Origin: Nocardioides terrigena
Lineage (GTDB): Bacteria > Actinomycetota > Actinomycetes > Propionibacteriales > Nocardioidaceae
Length of the DNA: 64,000 nucleotides
Reading direction: 5' to 3'
NCBI RefSeq assembly: GCF_003047265.1
Contig: NZ_PZYY01000004.1
Span: 62,001 to 126,000, forward strand
Position 1 is the stretch's first letter, and each line of letters starts with the position of its first letter. The position numbers and the translations under genes are program-made. Under the pieces are notes generated by a model. The model saw nothing but the letters and a program-made list of their open reading frames with translations. It was not told the origin of the DNA and ran no database searches. Positions 25,640 to 34,958 of the stretch are shown here, piece by piece.

Positions 25640-28366
25640 ATGGGGCGCAGCCAACCGCTACTCGGTCGGGAGGCGGAGAAGCAGCGCGTGGGGACCCTTC
25701 TGGGGCATGCCCGCAACGGTCGCGGAGGCGCCTTGTTCCTGACCGGTGAGCCCGGGATCGGCAAGACGACGCTCTTGGAGGCCACCACGTCCGAACCGGC
25801 CGGCATGCGTCTGTTGACGGCCGACGGTTTCGAGGCCGAGTCCACCATTCCCTTCGCAGGAGTGCAGCGACTCTTCATTCCGCTGCGTGAGTACGTGGCT
25901 GCTCTGCCAGAGCTGCACCAACAAGCGATCCAGGTCGCCGCCGGCGTCACCGACGGGCCGCCGCCGGATCGCTTCCTGGTCGGCCTGGGAGTCCTCGGAC
26001 TGCTGGCCGCCGCCGCACAGGTCGAGCCCATCGTGTGTGTGGTCGACGACGCACACCTGCTCGACCCCGAGTCGCTGGACGTCCTGGGTTTGGTGTCACG
26101 CCGACTCGGAGCCGAGGCCGTAGCCGTCGTCATGGCTGCCCGGGACACCCCGCACCTCGAGACCCACGTCGCCGGAGTGCCGGTGCTGCACCTCGCCGGT
26201 CTGGAGCCAGAGTGGGCGATGCGGCTGCTGAATGCGTCCCTGCCCGAGGCGATCGATCCGGTGGCAGCCGCGCAGATCGTTGCTGCGACCGGTGGCAACC
26301 CGCTGGCGCTGGTCGACCTCGCCGGGGAGCTGAGCGTGCGCCGCCTGACCGAGACCAGCCTGGCGGACGAGCCCCTGCCGATCGGCCACCACCTCGAAGC
26401 CCTGTACCTGCGCCGGATCCGCCACCTGTCACCGGACCTCCAGGTGTGGCTGCTGATCGCTGCGGCGGACTCCACCGGCAACATCGACCTCATCCGGGCG
26501 GCTGGCCAGTCGTGGGGCCTGCCGGAGGATCCGGTCGACGAGGCCGAGGCGGCCGGGCTGGTCGTGCTGGAGGACGCGATCCGGTTCCGGCACCCACTGG
26601 TCCGCTCGGCTGCCTACAACGCCGCCCAGGGCGCGCAGCGGCGGCGGGCCCACCGAGCGCTGGCGGCCGCCGCCGATCAGCTGGGCCTGGCCGAGGTCGA
26701 GGCGTGGCACTCGGCCAAGGGCACCCTCGGCACCGACCCGGACGTGGCTGACCGGCTGGAGCGGGTCGCCGCTGCGGCTGGACGGCGCGGCGGTCTCTCG
26801 TCACGGGCTCGACTCCTGGCCCAGTCGTCCGCGCTGACCCCCGTCGGCGAGCTGAGGTTCGCACGTCTCGTCGCGGCAGCGGAGGCGGCGCTGGCGTCAG
26901 GTGCGGCCCAGCTGGCCAAGACCTACCTGGATGACGTGGACGAGGAGGTGCTGGACCCGGTCTCGCGGGGGCGCCTGATCTGGACCCGGGCCAGCATCGC
27001 GATGTTCACCGCGGACCCGGCACTCATGGAGGCCGGAGCCAACATGTTGTCGGCGGCCGAGTCGTTCCATGGCCACGACGTCAACCGCGAGCAGGGGGCC
27101 CTGATCAAGGCGTTCGAGTACACGTTGCCTGCGGAACGACTGGCCCAGGGCGCCACGCTGTCCGAGCTCGGCGCCCGGATGCGCAAGGGCGCAGAGCTGG
27201 ACGAGGGCACGGCAGGCACCATCCTCCGTGGACTCAGCGCCCACGTCCTGCTCCCCTATGAGCACGCCGTACCCAGCATGCGGGCCGCCGTGGACACGAT
27301 CCTGGCGCTGGATCCGCCGGACCTCCTCACGTACGGCGCCATCAGTGTCGCTCTCACGACAGCCTTGTGGGACGCCCCGGCCCGACGCGAGTGCCTCGAA
27401 CGCACCGCTGCGGCGGCGCGCGACGCGGGGTCCCTGCAGCTGCTGGACACCGCGCTGTGGATCATGTCGCTGGCCGAGCTGAGCGGCGGAACCCCCCGCC
27501 GGGCACACGAGTACATCGAGCAGGTGCGCGAGCTGCGGCGCGCCATCGGCTACGACGCTGAGCACGTCATCAACGTCGCCCTGCTGGCCTGGTCCGACGC
27601 CCCTCGCCCACAGGTCGAGATGATCAGCGAGGGCGCGGCCTCGATGGGATTCGGCGGCGTCGCGGCCGCCGGGCAGGCCGCCCTCGCCGTGCGGGACCTC
27701 GCCGAGGCCAGCTACGAGGATGCCTACCACCGGCTCAAGCCACTGGTGGACGACCCCTTCCTCCAGGTCACCCCGCTCGAGCTGCCCGACTTCATCGAGG
27801 CGGCGTGCCGCAGCCAGCATGCCGACGAGGCCGTCGTACACGTGGCGCACCTCGAGGCCTTGGCGTCCGTCAACGGGTCGCCATGGACCAGTGGTGTCGC
27901 CCAGCGTTCCCGTGCGCTCGTCGAGCACGATGCCGAACCCCACTACCTGGGTGGGATCTCGACCCTGGAACGCACTGACCTCGACATCGAGCTCGCCCGT
28001 GCTCACCTCCTGTACGGCGAGTGGTTGCGGCGCGCCCGCCGACGCCGGGACGCTCGCGAGCACCTGCACCGGGCCCTCCAGCTCTTCGAGCGCGGCCAGG
28101 CTCCGGCGTTCGCCCGCCGCGCCCGTATCGAGCTGCAGGCGATCGGCGACCGCTCCACGTCCTCCGGGACGCCGGACACCCTGGACCTCACTGTCCAGCA
28201 GCTGACCGTCGCGCGCCTCGCCGCAGCGGGTCACACCAACGCCGAGATCGGGGCCACCATGTTCCTCAGCGCACACACGGTCGACTACCACCTGCGCAAG
28301 GTCTTCCAGAAGCTGGGGATCTCCTCCCGACGCCAGCTGGCCGACCGCGTCGGCACCCTCACCTGA
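25640..28366 (+). CDS. LAL-type LuxR family ATP-binding transcriptional regulator
   Basis: Large regulator of 908 residues. The N-terminal AAA/NACHT-like ATPase has Walker A GEPGIGKT (residues 36-43) and a Walker B-like IVCVVDDAHLLD near residue 132. A long helical, TPR-like middle region runs to about 820. A C-terminal LuxR helix-turn-helix ends the protein (LTVQQLTVARLAAAGHTNAEIG, then HTVDYHLRKVFQKLGI). MalT/LAL regulators bind an inducer in the helical region and activate transcription as ATP-bound oligomers. Two nearly identical 26-base imperfect palindromes at 28385-28410 and 32548-32573, each ahead of a hydrolase gene, are the likely targets. No AUG-proximal ribosome site is obvious. 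Confidence 0.9.
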   Translation: MGRSQPLLGREAEKQRVGTLLGHARNGRGGALFLTGEPGIGKTTLLEATTSEPAGMRLLTADGFEAESTIPFAGVQRLFIPLREYVAALPELHQQAIQVAAGVTDGPPPDRFLVGLGVLGLLAAAAQVEPIVCVVDDAHLLDPESLDVLGLVSRRLGAEAVAVVMAARDTPHLETHVAGVPVLHLAGLEPEWAMRLLNASLPEAIDPVAAAQIVAATGGNPLALVDLAGELSVRRLTETSLADEPLPIGHHLEALYLRRIRHLSPDLQVWLLIAAADSTGNIDLIRAAGQSWGLPEDPVDEAEAAGLVVLEDAIRFRHPLVRSAAYNAAQGAQRRRAHRALAAAADQLGLAEVEAWHSAKGTLGTDPDVADRLERVAAAAGRRGGLSSRARLLAQSSALTPVGELRFARLVAAAEAALASGAAQLAKTYLDDVDEEVLDPVSRGRLIWTRASIAMFTADPALMEAGANMLSAAESFHGHDVNREQGALIKAFEYTLPAERLAQGATLSELGARMRKGAELDEGTAGTILRGLSAHVLLPYEHAVPSMRAAVDTILALDPPDLLTYGAISVALTTALWDAPARRECLERTAAAARDAGSLQLLDTALWIMSLAELSGGTPRRAHEYIEQVRELRRAIGYDAEHVINVALLAWSDAPRPQVEMISEGAASMGFGGVAAAGQAALAVRDLAEASYEDAYHRLKPLVDDPFLQVTPLELPDFIEAACRSQHADEAVVHVAHLEALASVNGSPWTSGVAQRSRALVEHDAEPHYLGGISTLERTDLDIELARAHLLYGEWLRRARRRRDAREHLHRALQLFERGQAPAFARRARIELQAIGDRSTSSGTPDTLDLTVQQLTVARLAAAGHTNAEIGATMFLSAHTVDYHLRKVFQKLGISSRRQLADRVGTLT

Positions 28367-28384
28367 GGTGTCCTCGCCGGCGCA

Positions 28385-28410
28385 CGGACTACGAGCCGCA
28401 CGTGGTCCGG
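28385..28410 (+). promoter_or_regulatory. candidate LAL operator, copy 1
   Basis: Imperfect palindrome with half-sites GGACTACGAGC and GCACGTGGTCC around one base; arms agree at 9 of 11 positions. It is identical at 25 of 26 positions to the site at 32548-32573. Its end lies 55 bases before the ATG of the downstream hydrolase gene, almost the same distance as for the other copy. Confidence 0.65.
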
Positions 28411-28465
28411 GACCGTTCACCTCGCTGCAGGCTCGGGTGATCCCACTCGATCCAGGAGGCACTCC

Positions 28466-29290
28466 ATGCCCTTCGTGAACGCCGACGACGGAGCCCACAT
28501 CTTCTACAAGGACTGGGGCGCCGGTGGCACTCCGGTCCTGCTCAGCCACGGCTGGCCGCTCAACGCCGACGCCTGGGAGGCGACGGCGCTGTTCCTCGCC
28601 GAGCACGGCCACCGAGCCATCGCCCATGACCGCCGTGGCCACGGCCGCTCCAGCCAGACGTGGCACGGCAACGAGATGGACACCTACGCCGACGACCTGG
28701 CCTGCCTGATCGACGCCCTCGACCTCACCGACCTGACCCTGGTCGGCCACTCCACCGGCGGTGGTGAGGTCGTGCACTACGTCGGCCGGCACGGCACCGC
28801 CCGCGTCGCCAAGGTGGTCCTCGTCTCGGCCGTCCCGCCGCTCATGCTGCGCACCGACGACAACCCCGAAGGGCTCCCCCTGGAGGTGTTCGACCAGATC
28901 CGCGCAGGTGAGGCGACCAACCGGTCACAGCTGTACCGCGACCTCGCCGACGGCCCGTTCTTCGGCCACAACCGCAACCACGACGTCGACCAGGGGTTCC
29001 GCGACGCATTCTGGCTGCAGAGCATGGCGTGCGGCCACCGAGGCGCCTACGAGTGCATCGCTGCGTTCTCCGCCACCGACTTCCGACCCGACCTGGAGAA
29101 GGTCGACGTCCCGACGCTGGTCATCCATGGCGACGACGACCAGATCGTGCCCTTCGAGGTCGGCGGCAAGCGCTCTGCCCAGATGATCGACGGTGCGACC
29201 CTCACCGTCTACCCCGGGAGCGGCCACGCCCTGCCCGACACCGACCGCGACCGGCTCCACGCCGACCTCCTCGCGTTCATCGACGCCTGA
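28466..29290 (+). CDS. alpha/beta hydrolase, non-haem chloroperoxidase-like
   Basis: Hydrolase of 274 residues. The oxyanion region is [13 protein letters not shown], the nucleophile is VGHSTGGGE, and the acid and histidine lie in [10 protein letters not shown] and GSGHALP. These fit the cofactor-free haloperoxidase/esterase group, whose perhydrolase activity is usually incidental to ester hydrolysis. AGGAGG lies about 6 bases before the ATG. It is the first gene downstream of the LAL regulator and of operator copy 1, followed 22 bases later by a second hydrolase gene, suggesting an operon through the MBL and HxlR genes. Substrate unknown. Confidence 0.88.
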   Translation: MPFVNADDGAHIFYKDWGAGGTPVLLSHGWPLNADAWEATALFLAEHGHRAIAHDRRGHGRSSQTWHGNEMDTYADDLACLIDALDLTDLTLVGHSTGGGEVVHYVGRHGTARVAKVVLVSAVPPLMLRTDDNPEGLPLEVFDQIRAGEATNRSQLYRDLADGPFFGHNRNHDVDQGFRDAFWLQSMACGHRGAYECIAAFSATDFRPDLEKVDVPTLVIHGDDDQIVPFEVGGKRSAQMIDGATLTVYPGSGHALPDTDRDRLHADLLAFIDA

Positions 29291-29312
29291 CCACACGGAA
29301 GAGGACACCACC

Positions 29313-30146
29313 ATGAACGACGACCACCGCCAGACCATCGTGCTCGTGCACGGCCTGTGGATGACCCCCCGCAGCTGGGAGAACTGGGTCACCCACTACC
29401 AGGCACAGGGCCACGCCGTGCTGACCCCCGGCTACCCGGGCTTCGACATCGAGGTCGAGGCCCTGCGGGCCAACCCCGAGATCATCGCCGACCTGACCGT
29501 CCCCGACACCGTCGACCACCTCGCCGCCACCATCGAGGCGCTCGAGAGCCCTCCGATCATCATGGGCCACTCCTTCGGAGGCACCCTCACCCAGCTCCTG
29601 CTCGCCCGGGGCCTGGGGTGCGCCGGCGTGGCCATCGACTCCGCGCCCACCGAGGGAGTCAGGGTGAATCCGATCTCCCAGGCCAAGTCACTGTTCCCGG
29701 CACTCAAGAACCCGGCGAACCGGCACAAGGCTGTCGGCTTCACTCCCGAGGAGTTCCACTACGCCTTCACCAACACCTTGTCGGCGGAGGACTCCAAGGC
29801 TGCGTGGGACCGCTACCAGATCCCGGCGCCCGGCAGCTGGATCTGGGAGTTCGGGCTCTTCGCCAACTTCAAGCCCGGACACCAGGACACCTGGGTCGAC
29901 TACTCCGCCGACAGGGCCCCGCTGCTCTTCATCGGCGGTTCGGAGGACCACATCATGCCGACCTCGGTCAACAAGTCGAACGCGAAGCACTACAAGAAGT
30001 CCCCGGCGTTGACCGAGTACTACGAGTTCGAGGGCCGCGACCACTGGACCTGCGCCGCGCCCGGCTGGGAAGCAGTTGCCGACCACGCGCTCACGTGGGC
30101 GCGCGAGCACGCCCGCACCGGGTCCGAGACCGCTGCAGGCTCGTGA
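29313..30146 (+). CDS. alpha/beta hydrolase
   Basis: Hydrolase of 277 residues: VLVHGLWMTPRSWENW near the start, nucleophile IMGHSFGGTL, acid probably in FIGGSEDHIMP, and histidine in GRDHWTC. The set is complete. The ATG at 29313 follows GAAGAGGA; the upstream open frame overlaps the previous gene and is not used. It appears co-transcribed with the preceding chloroperoxidase-like gene. The protein resembles lysophospholipase or haloalkane-dehalogenase-like hydrolases, without residues that would fix a substrate. Confidence 0.86.
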   Translation: MNDDHRQTIVLVHGLWMTPRSWENWVTHYQAQGHAVLTPGYPGFDIEVEALRANPEIIADLTVPDTVDHLAATIEALESPPIIMGHSFGGTLTQLLLARGLGCAGVAIDSAPTEGVRVNPISQAKSLFPALKNPANRHKAVGFTPEEFHYAFTNTLSAEDSKAAWDRYQIPAPGSWIWEFGLFANFKPGHQDTWVDYSADRAPLLFIGGSEDHIMPTSVNKSNAKHYKKSPALTEYYEFEGRDHWTCAAPGWEAVADHALTWAREHARTGSETAAGS

Positions 30147-30176
30147 TCGGGTCGTGACGAGGACGGTGGGTCCGAC

Positions 30177-30992
30177 ATGGTGCGGATGACACATCTCGGC
30201 GGACCCACCGTCCTGCTCGAGCTCGGCGGTTGGCGGATCCTCACCGACCCCACCTTCGACCCACCCGGCACCACCTACGCATTCGGATGGGGGACGTCGT
30301 CCACCAAGACCGCTGGGCCTGCGCTGGAGCCCGACGCCGTCGCACCCGTCGACGTCGTGCTGCTCAGCCACGACCACCATGCAGACAACCTGGACCAGCG
30401 TGGCCGCGACGTCCTCCCGCAGGCCGGGACCGTGCTCACCACCCGGGCGGCGGCGCGCCGGCTCCTCGGGGCAAACGCGGTGGGCCTTGCTCCCGGTGAG
30501 ACCCACACGCTGCGCGCGCCGGGCAAGCAGACCCTGACCATCGGGGCCACCCCGTGCCGACACGGGCCGCCGTTCAGCACGCCCCTTGTCGGTCCGGTCA
30601 TCGGCTTCACCCTGACGCTGGCGGACCGTGACACGGTCGCCGTGTGGATGACCGGCGATACCGTCCTGCACCGACCGGTCCGCCAGCTGGCCGAGAGCCT
30701 GGACGTCGACGTGCTGCTCGTCCATCTCGGCCGGGTCCGGTTCCCGACCACAGGTCGGGTGCGGTACTCCATGGACGGCAAGGACGCGGTGCGGCTCGCC
30801 GAGCTGCTGCGACCCCGCGTCGTCGTACCCGTGCACCACGAGGGCTGGTCGCACTTCAGCGAGCCCACCACCGAGCTGCGCGCCACCGTGGACCACGCGC
30901 GCCCGGCCATCGGGCAGCTCTTCACCTGGCTGGAGCTCGGCGTCGCCAGCCAGGTGGGCGACACGTCGACGTGGGGCCAAGACCTAGAGTGA
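30177..30992 (+). CDS. metallo-beta-lactamase fold hydrolase, UlaG-like
   Basis: Protein of 271 residues of the MBL superfamily. The metal-binding motif is LLSHDHHADNLD (HxHxxDN form), followed by a histidine near CRHGPPF and aspartate in WMTGDTV. A late histidine pair is in VPVHHEGWSHF. It resembles UlaG-like lactonases or phosphodiesterases. It starts 30 bases after the hydrolase gene and its stop is 4 bases before the HxlR start, so it belongs to the same operon. A role in clearing a lactone or ester compound with the two hydrolases is inference. Confidence 0.85.
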   Translation: MVRMTHLGGPTVLLELGGWRILTDPTFDPPGTTYAFGWGTSSTKTAGPALEPDAVAPVDVVLLSHDHHADNLDQRGRDVLPQAGTVLTTRAAARRLLGANAVGLAPGETHTLRAPGKQTLTIGATPCRHGPPFSTPLVGPVIGFTLTLADRDTVAVWMTGDTVLHRPVRQLAESLDVDVLLVHLGRVRFPTTGRVRYSMDGKDAVRLAELLRPRVVVPVHHEGWSHFSEPTTELRATVDHARPAIGQLFTWLELGVASQVGDTSTWGQDLE

Positions 30993-30996
30993 AACG

Positions 30997-31521
30997 GTGT
31001 CCATGAAACTCCGTGGGGCGCTGGCCCGCCGCGAGAACCGACCCGTCGGTGGCTACTGCCCGATCGAGCGGACACTCGGCGTGCTGAGCACCCGGTCCGC
31101 GATGCTGGTGCTGCGAGAGGCGTTCTACGGCGCGACACGGTTCGAGGAGTTCGCCGCCCGTGCCGACCTCACCGACGCCACCACATCGGCGCGCCTCCGG
31201 GAGCTGGTGCGGGCCGGCATCCTGGACAAGCAGCCCTACCAGCGTCCCGGGCAACGGATTCGTCACGAGTACGTGCTGACCGCCGCCGGCCAGGACCTCA
31301 TGCCGGCGCTGTTCGCGTTGCTCCAGTGGGCCAACCGCCATGACCCGCCTCCCTACCCACCCGACCTCCGCCACGACGAGTGCGGCGAGCCGGTGACCAT
31401 CGAGGCGCGGTGTGCGTCCGGCCATGTAGTGAACGCCGACGACATCGCCGTCACGGCGGCCGGCCCCTTCGGGCTCGATGACCCGGTGACCCTCGAGGAC
31501 TGGGCCGCACAACGGCCCTGA
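30997..31521 (+). CDS. HxlR family transcriptional regulator
   Basis: Winged-helix regulator of 174 residues. It has the HxlR core: CPIERTLGVLSTRSAMLVLR near residue 21, ATRFEEF, then TTSARLRELVRAGIL. The conserved cysteine of this family (Cys21) is present and in some members senses electrophiles or redox state. A C-terminal extension of ~55 residues contains two more cysteines (HDECGEPV, EARCASGH). The GTG at 30997 is taken because a GAG-rich site precedes it by 7 bases; ATG at 31003 is an alternative. It lies at the end of the hydrolase-MBL operon and may regulate it locally. Confidence 0.85.
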   Translation: MSMKLRGALARRENRPVGGYCPIERTLGVLSTRSAMLVLREAFYGATRFEEFAARADLTDATTSARLRELVRAGILDKQPYQRPGQRIRHEYVLTAAGQDLMPALFALLQWANRHDPPPYPPDLRHDECGEPVTIEARCASGHVVNADDIAVTAAGPFGLDDPVTLEDWAAQRP

Positions 31522-31639
31522 GAGCCAGCGTGACGAAGCGCCGCGGTGTCCGCAGGCGGCCGTGATCCAGAGCTGTCCAGCTGCCCGGGGCACGCGTGCT
31601 GGGGCCGGCGGACACGCGCCCGCCGGCCCCGGGTCCGGG

Positions 31640-32491
31640 TTACCGGGCCGCTTGGCGGATCAGCCGGGTCACGGCGCCCGGGTGGCTCATCATGGCCACG
31701 TGCGAGCTGTCGATCTCGACCGTGGTCGAGCCGGCCCGCTCTGCCATGGCTCGCTCGGCCTCGGGCGGGATGATGCGATCCTGGCTCGCCACCAGATACC
31801 AGCTCGGGATCTCGGCCCACGCCGGCGGACCCGAGGGGGTCACCAGTGCGGCGAACGCTCCGGGGCGCTGCGACGCCGCCATGAACCGCGTCGTCCGCCG
31901 GGGCAGGTCCTGGGCGAAGAGCTCGTGGAACCACACCGGATCGATGTAGGCATCCGCGTCGCCGTTGCTCGCTCCGGGGAACGGCCGCACAACCAGGTGG
32001 TCCGTCACGACCGAGGTCCCACCGCCGAGGTGGTTGGCGTCCGAGACACTCTCGCCCTCCGCGGGCGCGTAGGCGGCCACGTAGACGAGGGACCGGACGT
32101 TCTCGTTGCCGGTGGCCGCGTTGGTGATGACCACGCCGCCGTACGAGTGACCCACGAGCACGATCGGGCCCTCGATCGTCGAGAGGAAGCTCCGGAGGTA
32201 CTCCCCGTCGCTGCTCGGGCCGCGGAGGGGGTTCGAGAAGGCGAGCACGGGGTAGCCCGCATTCATCAGGCGACCGGCGACGGCGCTCCATCCGCTGGAG
32301 TCTGCGAACGCGCCATGGACGAGCACCACGGTGGGCTTGGCGTCGTGCTTCTTGCTCGCCTGGGGGGCTTGAACGGCGGCACGGGTGTCTCCCGGTGGCG
32401 ACGCGGCTCCCGCCGCACTGAGCATCACGCCCAGCAGACTCAGAGCCATCAGGAAGGTCGTCACGGGACGGGTCAAGAGCTTCGGTGCCAT
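31640..32491 (-). CDS. secreted alpha/beta hydrolase
   Basis: Protein of 283 residues with a Sec signal peptide (PVTTFLMALSLLGVMLSAAGAA, cleavage near AGAA/SPP). The mature hydrolase carries VLVHGAFADSSGW, nucleophile VGHSYGGVV, acid in VASQDRIIP and histidine in SSHVAMMSH. This matches a family of exported alpha/beta hydrolases often annotated as salicylate esterase-like or EstC-like. Candidate LAL operator copy 2 lies 56 bases upstream of the ATG at 32491, so it is probably co-regulated with the hydrolase operon at 28466. The upstream open frame across the operator is not coding. Confidence 0.87.
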   Translation of the reverse strand: MAPKLLTRPVTTFLMALSLLGVMLSAAGAASPPGDTRAAVQAPQASKKHDAKPTVVLVHGAFADSSGWSAVAGRLMNAGYPVLAFSNPLRGPSSDGEYLRSFLSTIEGPIVLVGHSYGGVVITNAATGNENVRSLVYVAAYAPAEGESVSDANHLGGGTSVVTDHLVVRPFPGASNGDADAYIDPVWFHELFAQDLPRRTTRFMAASQRPGAFAALVTPSGPPAWAEIPSWYLVASQDRIIPPEAERAMAERAGSTTVEIDSSHVAMMSHPGAVTRLIRQAAR

Positions 32492-32547
32492 GGGGGACTC
32501 CTCGGATTGGGTGGTGACCCACCGATCCTTGGCCCGCCGGGGTGTGG

Positions 32548-32573
32548 CCGGACCACGTGCCGCTCGTAGTCCG
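32548..32573 (-). promoter_or_regulatory. candidate LAL operator, copy 2
   Basis: On the minus strand this reads with the same half-sites GGACTACGAGC and GCACGTGGTCC, one central base differing from copy 1. It faces the secreted hydrolase gene in the same orientation and nearly the same distance (56 bases to the ATG) as copy 1 faces its gene. Confidence 0.65.
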
Positions 32574-32640
32574 ACCCCTGCGTACGCGCGCGCGCCCGTC
32601 ACGACGGTGGCGCAGGCCGCCCACCGTCACCGGGCGGAGA

Positions 32641-34353
32641 TCACACAGGTGGCGCCCCGAAGACGGGGTGGTTGGGGTGCGCGGGGGACAGGTCGACCTC
32701 GCCACTCGCGGGAGCCACCAGGAACTGGGCCATCATGTCGTGGTCCTCGTGAGTGGCGTTGTGGCAGTGGATCATGTAGCGCCCGCCCAGGTGTCCGTTG
32801 GCACCAGCCTGGCCCGTGCTCCGTCCGTCCGGGTAGGTCGTCGGCGGCATCGCGTAGTGCACCAGGATCTCCACACGCTCCCCCTCACCGACGTACACGG
32901 TGTCCTTGGGCCCCTTCTCCCACGCCTCGACCCTTCCGGATCCACCGGAGCGTTTGAGGATCCGGAAGTCCGCGAGGTGCCAGTGCATCGGGTGGAACCA
33001 TCCGCCGGAGTCGTTCTCGATCCGCCAGATCTCGTAGTCACCGGGCCGGGGCCGCTCGGACTCCTTGTCGTCCGCGAAGATGTTCCACTGCGAGGCCCGC
33101 ACGTCCCTCCACAAGATGTCGTTGATCGAGAACTCGTTCGTCACGTCGTCGTGCTTCATGTCGATGTGACGCGTCCGACGTGCCGCGTCCGCGGATGCCC
33201 TCATCACGGTGCTGATCTCGCTGTCCGGCGGAGTCGGCACGACGTTCCAGCGGGTGTCCGTGCGCTCGCGGGTGACACGCAGCTGCATCACCTTGTTGGT
33301 GCGCAGGTAGTTCCGGTTGTTCTTGGCGCTGGCGTTGCGGAGCTCGACCTTGTCGCCGATGCGGCACGTCCCGAAGTCGACCATGACCTCGTACCGCTCG
33401 GCACTCGCATGACGCCAGGTGGTGACCTGTTGAGGAGGCGTGACGCCTCCGTCGGTGGCGACGACGAAGGTCGGGAGCACACCTCCGGTGCGGGTGTTGA
33501 CGAAGCTCAGCGTCATCGACCGGGAGAGGGTCGACATCAGGACCCGGAACCGGTAGAACCGGCGCTCGACGTTGTGGAACGGCCACGGCACACCGTTGAC
33601 CGTGATCACGTCGCCCCACATGCCGGAGAAGTCACGGTCCATGTACGCCAGCTGGCCGTTCTTGGCGAAGATGGCGTCGCTGATCATGAGCGGGACGTCG
33701 TACTGGCCCTGCGGCAGGTTCGCCTTCTCCCACGGGCTCTGGATGTGGTACTGCGCGAGCAGTCCGCTGTAGATGTTCTGGGCCGTCCGGTGCACGGCGT
33801 GGTCGTGGTACCAGAGCGTCCTGGCTCCTTGGCTGTTCGGGTACCAGTAGTCCTTGGACTTGCCGGGGGTGGTCAGGTCATCGGGAAAGCCGTCGTCCTG
33901 CGGGAGCGACGCCGAGCCGTGCAGGTGCACCGAGGTCGCGACGCCTCCGTAGCCGAAGGTCGGGTGGGTGGTCGGGAGCGCGTTGTGCACGCGCAGGCGC
34001 ACACGGGTGTTCTGGTCCACCTTGATCAGCGGGCCGGGCACCGTGGGAGCACCGGCACCCACGGCATAGCCGAGGATCGGGGTCTTCGGTGCTCCCGGAT
34101 CGAGGATCTGCGCCAGCCCGGGCCGTTCGGTGAGCTCGAAGTGCAGGTACTCGCCGTACTGGTCGGTCAGGCGCACCGGGCTCATCGCCTGCTGGACGGG
34201 CATCGGCCGCTTGAAGAGGGCTGGCTTCAACGAGGTGCTGATCCAGTCGGCTGTGCTGGCCGACTGGCCCAGCGGCACCGCGATTCCCACGGCGGTGGCG
34301 CCCACACCCAGTCCGGCCAGCATGATGAAGTCGCGGCGATCGATGTCGGCCAT
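32641..34353 (-). CDS. multicopper oxidase with Tat signal (CotA/bilirubin oxidase-like)
   Basis: Secreted oxidase of 570 residues that couples four one-electron oxidations to O2 reduction. The Tat signal is DRRDFIMLAGLGVGATAVGIA. All copper motifs are visible: HLHGS, WYHDH, HPMHWHLADF and HCHNATHEDHDMM, the last including the type 1 copper cysteine and axial methionine. The layout matches the CotA, bilirubin oxidase and phenoxazinone synthase branch. No metal chaperone or copper-resistance gene is beside it. Likely substrates are phenolics, pigments or metals (Mn, Cu); which one cannot be read here. Confidence 0.92.
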   Translation of the reverse strand: MADIDRRDFIMLAGLGVGATAVGIAVPLGQSASTADWISTSLKPALFKRPMPVQQAMSPVRLTDQYGEYLHFELTERPGLAQILDPGAPKTPILGYAVGAGAPTVPGPLIKVDQNTRVRLRVHNALPTTHPTFGYGGVATSVHLHGSASLPQDDGFPDDLTTPGKSKDYWYPNSQGARTLWYHDHAVHRTAQNIYSGLLAQYHIQSPWEKANLPQGQYDVPLMISDAIFAKNGQLAYMDRDFSGMWGDVITVNGVPWPFHNVERRFYRFRVLMSTLSRSMTLSFVNTRTGGVLPTFVVATDGGVTPPQQVTTWRHASAERYEVMVDFGTCRIGDKVELRNASAKNNRNYLRTNKVMQLRVTRERTDTRWNVVPTPPDSEISTVMRASADAARRTRHIDMKHDDVTNEFSINDILWRDVRASQWNIFADDKESERPRPGDYEIWRIENDSGGWFHPMHWHLADFRILKRSGGSGRVEAWEKGPKDTVYVGEGERVEILVHYAMPPTTYPDGRSTGQAGANGHLGGRYMIHCHNATHEDHDMMAQFLVAPASGEVDLSPAHPNHPVFGAPPV

Positions 34354-34481
34354 CGGGCCCTCCTCGGCAGTTCCTGCGATCCGAGACCGTCACAGACGAT
34401 TCTGGGCACGAAACCTTGGGGGATTCTGGGTCGGACATCTCTCCGAGGACCACGGCCGGCGCGGGCCTTTTGCCCGTGCGA

Positions 34482-34958
34482 TCAGGTGGTCTCTGCGATC
34501 TGCTTGATCGCGGCAAGGGTCGTGGGGATCCCGGCATGCGCCTGGCGGGTGCGGTCCTCGATCTCATCGGCAGCGCGCTCGCCGTACTTGTCCGCGAACA
34601 TCGCCAGCCCCTCGGGGAGGAACTCCCAGGTCTCGGTCAGCCGCGTCCCCGCTCCCGCCGCCTCGACGATGAAGCCCCACCGCACGAACGCCCCTCCCAC
34701 GAGCCAGGCGAACTCCTTGCCGCGGTCGGCTGCGACCACCTGGGACCGGGTCTCCCAGGTGCGGTCCGGGAGCTCGTTGCGGCCGGTGAACCAGGCGCCG
34801 ACCCGACCCGCGTCCGCCTCGTCGTCCCACCAGCACGCCGTACAGACCGGGCTCCACTCGCCGGTCCGCGTGATGTCACTGACGAGGTCGTAGACCGCCT
34901 CGGGGATGGCCGCGACGATCACCGCCTCCTGGTGAGTCCTCGACTCCGACTGCGTCAT
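34482..34958 (-). CDS. SRPBCC family protein (polyketide cyclase-like)
   Basis: Protein of 158 residues of the START/SRPBCC fold (VIVAAIPEAVYDLVSDITRTGEWSP at the front, a long C-terminal helix at the end). These form a hydrophobic ligand pocket and occur as cyclases, dehydratases or lipid carriers; no catalytic residue can be assigned. The start overlaps the stop of the nitroreductase gene (ATGA), so the two are translationally coupled. Function unknown. Confidence 0.8.
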   Translation of the reverse strand: MTQSESRTHQEAVIVAAIPEAVYDLVSDITRTGEWSPVCTACWWDDEADAGRVGAWFTGRNELPDRTWETRSQVVAADRGKEFAWLVGGAFVRWGFIVEAAGAGTRLTETWEFLPEGLAMFADKYGERAADEIEDRTRQAHAGIPTTLAAIKQIAETT

